Positions 1-5,920 of a DNA stretch of 7,100 nucleotides are shown here, one piece after another (position 1 is the first letter of the stretch; every line of letters begins with the position of its first letter). The position numbers were made by a program, and so were the translations under genes. The notes below the pieces were generated by a model that did no database searches, had not been told where the DNA came from, and saw only the letters and a program-made list of their open reading frames with translations. The DNA is from Flavobacteriales bacterium (GTDB taxonomy: Bacteria > Bacteroidota > Bacteroidia > Flavobacteriales > UBA7430): positions 1 through 7,100 of the forward strand of contig NYWQ01000048.1 of the NCBI GenBank assembly GCA_002685115.1. Reading direction: 5' to 3'.

Positions 1-1676
1 ATTTTTTGCTCATCGCCTTCTAAGAGTGCAAACAACGCTTCTTTTCCATTTTTACGAATCTCTTCTACCGCGTGGTGAAGGTAGTTTATACACATGGAAA
101 TCTTTTCGTCATGTACTTCGTTTCCATCTTTGTGGACTAATTTTTCGGTTTTTAATAGCGCCGATTCGAGCATGTAAACCTCAATAATCATATTGGCTAT
201 GTTCATCATTACTTCTTGCTCTAAAGCAATTTTATCTCCTAGCTTTTGAGCTGCAGTACCGGCAATCATCAAAATACTTTTTTTAAGATTTTGTAATACC
301 TTTTTCTCTTCAGCAAAAAACGTTTCTGATGGGGTGTCAAAAGAGGGGATACTCATGAGTTCTTTCGCGACTGCTTTTGCAGATTTCATGACATCAATTT
401 CTCCAGTCATTGCTTTTTTAAGGATCATCTTTACCAAAAGAAGTCTATTGATTTCATTGGTTCCTTCATATATTCTAGAGATTCGTGCATCTCTATAAAA
501 AGCTTCCACGGCAGATTCGGCAGAAAAGCCCATACCTCCGTAAATCTGAATCGCTTCATCGGTAGCATATTGAATCACCTCTGATCCAAATACTTTTAAG
601 ATGGCACATTCAATAGCGTATTCTTCTACGCCTTTAAGTTTGGCCTCTTGAGGGTTGTGTCCATTGTGTTCCAGTCGGGCAATTTGATCTTCTATATTTT
701 GACCGGCTCTATAGTTACCGGCATCAGCTACATAGGTTTTGGTTGCCATTTCTGCCAATTTGTATTGCATTGCTCCGAATGAAGAAATGGGTACTTTAAA
801 TTGTTTTCTCTCGTTGGCATATTTCACAGCATAATCAACGGCTTTTTTTGCAGCACCTGTAACGGCTACACCCAATTTAATTCGTCCTACATTTAACGCG
901 TTCATCGCAATTTTAAAGCCCTCTCCTCGTGCGCCAAGCATAGCCGATTTTGGTACCTTTACATTGTTGTAAAAGACCTGCCGAGTCGAGGATGAGCGAA
1001 TTCCTAGCTTGGTTTCTTCAGGATTTAGGGTTAAACCTTCTACTTGGTCTTTCTCGAATATAAATCCTGTGATGTTTTTATCGTCTTCAATGCGAGCAAA
1101 AACGATAAATACATGGGCAAAGCCCGCATTGGAAATCCATATTTTTTGTCCTGTAATTTCGTAGTGCGCACCGTCCTCTGTTAAAACCGCTTTTGTTTTA
1201 CCCGAATTTGCATCCGATCCAGCGTCTGGTTCTGTTAGGTTGTAACAAGACATCCATTCACCCGAAGCTATTTTTGGTAGGTAATGCAGTTTCTGTTCTT
1301 CGGTTCCATACAGTAAAATAGGTAGTGTTCCAATTCCGGTATGCGCTCCAAATGCTGTGGCTATTGATCCTGTTAAACTTGAAATTTCTTCACAAATGAG
1401 CATGCCTGTATTAAAACCCATACCCAAACCTTCGTATTTTTCGGGCACATTTACCCCTAATAAACCCAATTCACCTGCTTTACGCATCAGCGATTCTACT
1501 AAAGCATAATCTTTCTCTTCAAATCGCGTTAATACAGGTCGAATTTCACGTTCGTTAAAATCTTGTGTCGATTCCAACATCATTTTTTGATCTTCGCCAA
1601 ACTCTTCGCGGATAAAAATATCTTGTGCTTGCGTTTCTTTTATCAGAAATTCGCCTCCTTTTAAATAATTCATCAT
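1..1676 (-). CDS. fadE: Acyl-CoA dehydrogenase, FadE type, long form (3' end cut by window edge)
   Basis: Flavin-dependent cytosolic enzyme for the first oxidation of beta-oxidation: acyl-CoA to trans-2-enoyl-CoA, with electrons normally passed to electron-transfer flavoprotein. The reading frame is open from the ATG at 1676 to the left edge (558 codons, no stop). An N-terminal segment with a KGGEFL motif (residues 6-11) leads into the dehydrogenase fold. The family flavin signature LTEPDAGSD is at 147-155, and the catalytic glutamate is E404 in RIYEGTNEI. About 150 residues follow E404, which marks the long VLCAD/ACAD9-like form rather than the roughly 380-residue short form. Relatives are about 600 residues, so perhaps 40 are missing. 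Two ATGs in tandem (1676 and 1673) are equally good starts, and neither has a Shine-Dalgarno sequence. The start lies 3 nt after the thiolase stop, so the two are surely cotranscribed. The family is certain; chain-length preference cannot be read from the sequence. Confidence 0.95.
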   Translation of the reverse strand, partial: MMNYLKGGEFLIKETQAQDIFIREEFGEDQKMMLESTQDFNEREIRPVLTRFEEKDYALVESLMRKAGELGLLGVNVPEKYEGLGMGFNTGMLICEEISSLTGSIATAFGAHTGIGTLPILLYGTEEQKLHYLPKIASGEWMSCYNLTEPDAGSDANSGKTKAVLTEDGAHYEITGQKIWISNAGFAHVFIVFARIEDDKNITGFIFEKDQVEGLTLNPEETKLGIRSSSTRQVFYNNVKVPKSAMLGARGEGFKIAMNALNVGRIKLGVAVTGAAKKAVDYAVKYANERKQFKVPISSFGAMQYKLAEMATKTYVADAGNYRAGQNIEDQIARLEHNGHNPQEAKLKGVEEYAIECAILKVFGSEVIQYATDEAIQIYGGMGFSAESAVEAFYRDARISRIYEGTNEINRLLLVKMILKKAMTGEIDVMKSAKAVAKELMSIPSFDTPSETFFAEEKKVLQNLKKSILMIAGTAAQKLGDKIALEQEVMMNIANMIIEVYMLESALLKTEKLVHKDGNEVHDEKISMCINYLHHAVEEIRKNGKEALFALLEGDEQK

Positions 1677-1679
1677 CTA

Positions 1680-2858
1680 TTATTTTAACAGTTCATAAAC
1701 ACCGGCAGCTCCTTGCCCAGTTCCTACACACATAGTAACCATTCCATAGCGCTGCTTTCTTCTTCGCATTTCGTTAAAAAGTTGCACAGAAAGTTTAGCT
1801 CCCGTACAGCCTAATGGATGTCCCAAAGCAATGGCTCCCCCATTTACATTAACGATGTCGGGGTTTAAATTCAATTCTTTTAGAACAGCTAATGATTGTG
1901 ATGCAAATGCCTCATTGAGCTCAAATTGTTCAATGTCTTTTAGTTGTAAGCCCGCTTTTTCTATTGCTTTTGGTGCCGCATAAACTGGTCCCATTCCCAT
2001 AACACTTGGTTCTAATCCAGCCACATGGTAGCTCAGTAATTGTGCTACGGGCTCAAGGTTTAGTTCCTTTACCATTTTTTCAGACATTACCATTACAAAT
2101 GCAGCTCCGTCCGATGTTTGCGAAGAGTTTCCGGCAGTAACAGAGCCTCCAGCGGCAAATACAGGTCGTAAGCGAGCCAGTGCTGCTATACTTGTTCCTC
2201 TTCGGGGTCCTTCGTCGGTAGCTACTGTAAAGATTCGAGTTTGTTTTTTCTCTTTTTCATCTAAGAAGATTTCTTCTACTTCAATTGGTACAATCTCATC
2301 TTTAAACAATCCTGTATCAATAGCATTTAAGGCTTTGTTGTGCGAGTTAAATGCAAATTCATCTTGTTCCTCTCTTGAAACCTTGTAGCGACGTGCCACC
2401 TCTTCTGCAGTATTTCCCATTCCCCAATACCAACTTGGGTTTTTAGCTGAAACGTCTGCGTTGGGTACAATTCTCCAGCCACCAAATGGAATGGGTGACA
2501 TGGTTTCTACACCACCTGCGATGATACAATCTGCCATTCCAGCATTGATTTTTGCCGTAGCTAAAGCAATCGTTTCAAGCCCCGAAGAGCAATATCGATT
2601 AACAGTTACGCCGGGTACTTTGTTTGTATCTAGTCCCATTAGAGAGATCATTCTTCCAATATTTAAACCTTGTTCTGCTTCTGGTGTTGCGTTTCCAACA
2701 ATAACGTCATCTATTCTATTGACATCTAATTCTGGAAGCGATTTTACCAAATGTTTTACGGTTGCAGCCGCTAAATCGTCAGGGCGAGTAAAACGGAAAA
2801 TTCCTCTTGGTGCTTTTCCTACCGCCGTTCTAAATCCTTTTACGATATATGCTTTCAT
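1680..2858 (-). CDS. fadA: Acetyl-CoA C-acyltransferase (3-ketoacyl-CoA thiolase), FadA type
   Basis: Thiolase for the last step of beta-oxidation: 3-ketoacyl-CoA plus CoA gives acetyl-CoA and an acyl-CoA two carbons shorter. The 392 residues match the usual family length. The nucleophilic cysteine is C90 in VNRYCSSG. The NEAF motif is at 315-318, H347 lies in the GGAIALGHPLGCTGA stretch, and the second catalytic cysteine is C377 in CVGTGQGAA near the C-terminus, so the active-site set is complete. The ATG at 2858 gives the standard thiolase N-terminus (MKAYIVKGFRTAVGK). It lies 10 nt after the fadN stop, with no Shine-Dalgarno sequence, and the stop is 3 nt before fadE. Its position between fadN and fadE argues for the degradative enzyme rather than a biosynthetic acetoacetyl-CoA thiolase. 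In related systems thiolase associates with the hydratase/dehydrogenase protein; that is an inference here. Confidence 0.95.
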   Translation of the reverse strand: MKAYIVKGFRTAVGKAPRGIFRFTRPDDLAAATVKHLVKSLPELDVNRIDDVIVGNATPEAEQGLNIGRMISLMGLDTNKVPGVTVNRYCSSGLETIALATAKINAGMADCIIAGGVETMSPIPFGGWRIVPNADVSAKNPSWYWGMGNTAEEVARRYKVSREEQDEFAFNSHNKALNAIDTGLFKDEIVPIEVEEIFLDEKEKKQTRIFTVATDEGPRRGTSIAALARLRPVFAAGGSVTAGNSSQTSDGAAFVMVMSEKMVKELNLEPVAQLLSYHVAGLEPSVMGMGPVYAAPKAIEKAGLQLKDIEQFELNEAFASQSLAVLKELNLNPDIVNVNGGAIALGHPLGCTGAKLSVQLFNEMRRRKQRYGMVTMCVGTGQGAAGVYELLK

Positions 2859-2868
2859 CTTAACGATT

Positions 2869-5280
2869 TTAATTGCGTAATGGTTTTCCTTTTTTAAGCA
2901 TATGCTCTATACGCTCTAATGTTTTGCGTTCTCCTGTTAGTGATAAGAAGGCTTCTCGTTCTAAGTCTAGTAAGTATTGCTCACTAACTAGAGTAGGGGA
3001 TGAGAGCTCTCCTCCAGCAATGACATGGCCAAGTTTTTCAGACATGAGCTTTTCATGTTCTGTAATAAATCCAGCATGGAACATAGCATCTGACCCTACC
3101 AGGAATGATCCTAAAATTTGTTTCCCTAAAACCTTTATTTTTTTCTCATTTGCAGGCGGTCTATACCCTTTGTTGGCAAGACCAATTACCGCTGCTTTTG
3201 CATCTGCAATCCTTCTGTTTTTATTAATAGAAATAGCGTCTATTCCTTTTCGAAGCAAACCAAGATCCATAGCTTCTTGTGCAGATGAGGACACTTTTGC
3301 CATTCCTACATTTAGATACAATTCTCTAATTAAGGGGTTTTGAATGTCTCCTTTATTAAAAAGTTCGGAAGCGCGTAAGGCCATCTCTTTTGTTCCACCT
3401 CCGCCAGGTATTAAGCCAATGCCCATTTCAACCAAACCCATATAGGTTTCTGCTGCTGCTTGCGTACTATCAGCATGCATGGCTATTTCGCATCCACCGC
3501 CTAAGGTCATTGCATGAGGCGCAACAACAACAGGAATGTTTGAATAACGAATTTTTTGAGTGGTTTGCTGAAATGCGCGCACTGCAAAGTCTAGTTCGTC
3601 ATAGTCTTGCTCTATTGCCATCATAAAAATCATAGCTAAATTTGCACCTACCGAGAAGTTTTGCCCTTGGTTTGCAATGACTAAGCCTCTGTAGTTCTCT
3701 TCGCTTAGCTTAATGGCATGATTTATCGCCTGAAGTGTATCCCCTCCTACAGCGTTCATTTTTGAGTGAAATTCTAAATTGACGACATCATTCCCTAAGT
3801 CAATCAAACTAGCTACATCGCTTTTCCAAATTGTGTTGTTCTCTTTACGAACGTGTAAGTTGGTTAGGCCTTCTTGGTTTGGGAGCGCTTTGAATTTTTT
3901 TTCATCTTTATCAAAGTACTCAATTGAACTGCCTTTAATTTGATAAAAAGAGCCAACCCCTTTGTCGAGCATTTCTTTGACCCAAGGAGCAATGTCTTTT
4001 CCAAGTTTTAGTGCTTGCTCGTATGCTGCTTGTGCACCAATAGCATCCCAAATTTCAAAAGGACCCAGTTCCCAACCAAAGCCAGCTTTCATGGCTTGGT
4101 CTATTCGGAATGTTTCGTCAGAAATTTCAGGAATTCGGTGCGAAACATAGGCGAAAATGTCACTAAACATTTCTCTGTAAAATTCGCCAGCCTCATCCTT
4201 ACTGTGGTATAAAAATTTTAGACGCTTTCTGAGGTCTTCAATTTCTTTAGCCTGCGATAAAGAGGTATAGTTAACACGTTTTTGAGTTTCGTATTCAAGG
4301 CTCTTTAAGTTAAGGGATAGTATAACTTTGTTTCCCTTTTCATCTTTCGTTTTTTTATAAAATCCTTGTTTTGTTTTATCACCTAGCCATTTGTTATCAA
4401 AAAGTTGTTGGACGTAGGTTGGAAGTTTAAAAGAATCTCGAACTTCATCTGTTTTGCAATTGTCGTAAAGCCCTTTTGCAACATGAACTAGGGTGTCTAA
4501 TCCAACGACATCACAAGTTCTAAATGTTGCCGATTTTGGCCGACCAATTATTGGCCCTGTGAGTTTGTCAATAGCTTCTACTGATAGGTTTCTTTTTTCT
4601 ACCAAATGAAAAAGACCTAAAATACCACCCACCCCAATACGATTTGCTATAAAGGCTGGAGTGTCTTTGCACAATACGGTTGTTTTTCCTAAATGTCGGT
4701 CTCCAAAATTCATAAGGAAGTCAACAATAGTTGGGTCTGTATGGGGTGTTGGTATAATCTCTAAGAGTTCTAAATACCTGGGAGGGTTAAAAAAATGAGC
4801 ACCTAAAAAGTGTGTTTTAAAATCAGTACTCCTTTCCTCTAGCAGCCTATGTATTGGGATCCCCGAAGTATTGCTTGATACAATACTCCCTGGTTTTCTG
4901 AATTCCTCTACTTTTTCAAATACTTCTTTTTTTATAGCCAAGCGTTCTACAACCACTTCTATAATCCAATCTGCATCACTTATTTTTCCAATATGGTCGG
5001 TTAGGTTTCCTGTTTTAATTCTATTGATAAAGTCTTTTTTGTAAAGCGATGCAGGTTTTGATTTAAGGGTTGCTTTAAGTGCGTCTTTAACAATACGGTT
5101 TTTAACTTTAGGATGCTCTAAGTTTAACCCGGCTTTTTCTTCTGCTGCATTTAACTGAAATGGTACAATGTCTAATAAGAGAACATTTAGGCCAATGTTT
5201 GCCATATGGCAAGCTATCCTAGAACCCATTATTCCAGAGCCAATAATGGCTACTTTTTCTATTTTATGTATTTTTTTCAT
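2869..5280 (-). CDS. fadN: 3-hydroxyacyl-CoA dehydrogenase / enoyl-CoA hydratase fusion, FadN type
   Basis: Bifunctional beta-oxidation protein of 803 residues that hydrates trans-2-enoyl-CoA and oxidises the 3-hydroxyacyl-CoA with NAD+. The dehydrogenase comes first: Rossmann motif GSGIMG at 14-19, D37 at the end of the second strand (suits NAD+), SNTSG at 136-140, and the catalytic pair H162 (in GAHFFNPP) and E174. A second dehydrogenase-type C-terminal repeat is visible around 370-415. The hydratase/crotonase domain spans roughly 495-690, with FSVGANL at 542-548, LGGGCEIA at 593-600 and IPGGGGT at 624-630. The two hydratase glutamates are E598 and E618, spaced 20 apart as in classical enoyl-CoA hydratase. 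The domain order is the reverse of E. coli FadB and matches B. subtilis FadN, which has a similar length. The ATG at 5280 lies inside the last codons of the MarR gene (17-nt overlap), suggesting translational coupling. No key residue is missing. Confidence 0.94.
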   Translation of the reverse strand: MKKIHKIEKVAIIGSGIMGSRIACHMANIGLNVLLLDIVPFQLNAAEEKAGLNLEHPKVKNRIVKDALKATLKSKPASLYKKDFINRIKTGNLTDHIGKISDADWIIEVVVERLAIKKEVFEKVEEFRKPGSIVSSNTSGIPIHRLLEERSTDFKTHFLGAHFFNPPRYLELLEIIPTPHTDPTIVDFLMNFGDRHLGKTTVLCKDTPAFIANRIGVGGILGLFHLVEKRNLSVEAIDKLTGPIIGRPKSATFRTCDVVGLDTLVHVAKGLYDNCKTDEVRDSFKLPTYVQQLFDNKWLGDKTKQGFYKKTKDEKGNKVILSLNLKSLEYETQKRVNYTSLSQAKEIEDLRKRLKFLYHSKDEAGEFYREMFSDIFAYVSHRIPEISDETFRIDQAMKAGFGWELGPFEIWDAIGAQAAYEQALKLGKDIAPWVKEMLDKGVGSFYQIKGSSIEYFDKDEKKFKALPNQEGLTNLHVRKENNTIWKSDVASLIDLGNDVVNLEFHSKMNAVGGDTLQAINHAIKLSEENYRGLVIANQGQNFSVGANLAMIFMMAIEQDYDELDFAVRAFQQTTQKIRYSNIPVVVAPHAMTLGGGCEIAMHADSTQAAAETYMGLVEMGIGLIPGGGGTKEMALRASELFNKGDIQNPLIRELYLNVGMAKVSSSAQEAMDLGLLRKGIDAISINKNRRIADAKAAVIGLANKGYRPPANEKKIKVLGKQILGSFLVGSDAMFHAGFITEHEKLMSEKLGHVIAGGELSSPTLVSEQYLLDLEREAFLSLTGERKTLERIEHMLKKGKPLRN

Positions 5281-5707
5281 GTTTCAATTCTTCAACGGTT
5301 TCATTTACTGCCTGCATAACTTTGTGAAAGGATTCTAATTCTTGTTCGCTCACTTTTTGAAAAACGCGTTCGTTAAATGTCTTTACATTTTCCGATGCAA
5401 TTTTTCTTAAATCAATTCCTTTTTTTGTTAAAAATAGAAGGACTTTTCTCCGGTCTTTTTGGTCTGTTTTTTTACGAATCAATCCATTGTCTAACATGCT
5501 TTTGAGTGTACGTGTTAAACTCCTAGATTCCATCCCCATTTTTGGACCTAAACGGGTAGATAAAATCCCCTCTTTCTCAATGTTTAAAATTGCCATTGCT
5601 GTAGAGGTCGTTGCTTGGTGTTTTTTAGCACTTTCATTGTACAATCTTGAAATACTATGCCAAGCCCATCTTATTTGGAAATCTAGTGTGTTTTTTTTCG
5701 ATGCCAT
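5264..5707 (-). CDS. MarR-family transcriptional regulator, first gene of the fad operon
   Basis: A 147-residue winged-helix DNA-binding protein of normal MarR size, expected to act as a dimer. The N-terminal helix (about 8-30) and the C-terminal helices (about 98-143) should form the dimer interface. The recognition-helix region is about 59-76 (MESRSLTRTLKSMLDNGLI), followed by the wing at about 78-97, which holds the MarR-typical D-x-R element (D85, R87 in QKDRRK). The ATG at 5707 follows an A-rich leader with no Shine-Dalgarno sequence. The 3' end overlaps fadN by 17 nt in another frame, so the two share a transcript. The location suggests autoregulation and control of the fad genes, perhaps relieved by an acyl-CoA or fatty acid; function and ligand are inferred. 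A palindromic candidate operator lies 33-56 nt upstream. B. subtilis controls its fadNAE operon with a TetR-type FadR, so the regulator class differs here. Confidence 0.9.
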   Translation of the reverse strand: MASKKNTLDFQIRWAWHSISRLYNESAKKHQATTSTAMAILNIEKEGILSTRLGPKMGMESRSLTRTLKSMLDNGLIRKKTDQKDRRKVLLFLTKKGIDLRKIASENVKTFNERVFQKVSEQELESFHKVMQAVNETVEELKHEKNT

Positions 5708-5721
5708 TTTTTTAATTTAGA

Positions 5722-5752
5722 TAATGCTAACTTACAAATTTTTAGTATGCAA
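5722..5752 (-). promoter_or_regulatory. Weak candidate promoter for the marR-fadN-fadA-fadE operon
   Basis: The terminator after the synthetase gene implies that the fad operon has its own promoter between about 5890 and 5708. Measured against the Bacteroidota consensus (TTG, about 19 nt, TAnnTTTG), the best-placed match on the minus strand is TTG at 5752-5750, 20 nt, then TAGCATTA at 5729-5722 (two mismatches). This would start RNA about 8 nt before the MarR ATG. An alternative -7 element, AAAATTTG at 5742-5735, has one mismatch but no TTG at the right distance. Both would overlap or adjoin the palindrome, which would fit repression. Neither is strong. Confidence 0.22.
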
Positions 5753-5763
5753 GCATAATGAAA
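5740..5763. promoter_or_regulatory. Candidate operator: imperfect palindrome upstream of the MarR gene
   Basis: The core TATGCAAGCATA (5746-5757) has two perfect 5-bp arms around AA. Symmetry extends outward: A5744 pairs with T5759, and TTT at 5740-5742 pairs with AAA at 5761-5763, giving 9 of 12 matched positions over 24 bp. Size, symmetry and position 33-56 nt before the MarR start codon fit the usual MarR-dimer operator. Binding by this regulator is inferred from proximity only. The same bases could in part be chance symmetry in AT-rich DNA, but the GC-containing arms make that less likely. Confidence 0.45.
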
Positions 5764-5773
5764 TTGAAATTAT

Positions 5774-5788
5774 TTGGCACGCATACTA
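5774..5788. promoter_or_regulatory. Degenerate second operator-like half-site
   Basis: GCATACTA at 5781-5788 is the exact inverse of TAGTATGC at 5743-5750, so the two form an 8-bp inverted repeat 30 nt apart. Read with its left flank, TTGGC-AC-GCATA (5774-5785) resembles the main palindrome with 3 of 5 matches in the left arm. The centres of the two sites are 28 bp apart. It may be a weaker binding site for the same regulator, or part of one larger element; the function is not shown by sequence alone. Confidence 0.3.
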
Positions 5789-5890
5789 TTTTTTTATTAA
5801 AAATAAATAGCTTTTGTTTTATGAGTTTGAAGATCAGACCGAGATGAATTAGTCCACTAAATAGAAATTATTGTATACTAATAAGGTGCA
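5789..5890. other. Upstream part of the intergenic region, no gene seen
   Basis: Very AT-rich spacer between the synthetase terminator and the operator region. I see no open frame with a sensible start, no RNA fold of note and no strong promoter consensus. It holds one further variant of the repeated octamer, GTATACTA at 5873-5880 (TAGTATAC on the minus strand), including the 6-bp palindrome GTATAC. It may contain the real start of the fad operon transcript if the closer promoter candidates are wrong. Confidence 0.5.
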
Positions 5891-5920
5891 AAAAAAAAGT
5901 GCCTTTAGGCACTTTTTTTT
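5891..5920 (-). terminator. Intrinsic terminator of the acyl-CoA synthetase gene, symmetric
   Basis: A perfect 13-bp stem with a 4-nt loop (5904-5907). The inner 5 bp are GC-rich (GTGCC at 5899-5903 with GGCAC at 5908-5912), and the outer 8 bp are an A-run facing a T-run. Read on the minus strand, the stem ends in a tract of nine T residues (5898-5890). The TAA stop of the synthetase (5921-5919) overlaps the first arm. Because it is symmetric it could also stop plus-strand transcription, though no plus-strand gene is seen nearby. Confidence 0.9.

Noticed and set aside
1654..1662. A perfect Shine-Dalgarno-like AAAAGGAGG on the minus strand just inside fadE
   Set aside because: It encodes the family KGG motif (codons 5-8), no ATG or GTG follows at a suitable distance, and the ATG pair upstream gives the expected N-terminus. 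I read it as protein constraint, not an internal start.
1..1676. A broken or missing gene at the left edge
   Set aside because: The minus-strand frame is open throughout and both the flavin signature and the catalytic glutamate are in one frame; the gene is only cut by the window end.
2461..4212. Several plus-strand open frames of 60-160 codons opposite the thiolase and fadN genes
   Set aside because: They lie wholly or almost wholly opposite clear, conserved enzyme genes, show no recognisable family features, and have no promoter or leader. They are by-products of minus-strand coding.
5487..5720. Plus-strand open frame of 77 codons opposite the MarR gene, with a hydrophobic middle part
   Set aside because: It is the complement of the conserved winged-helix coding sequence. 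The hydrophobic stretch comes from reading AT-rich codons in reverse, and there is no support for a small membrane protein.
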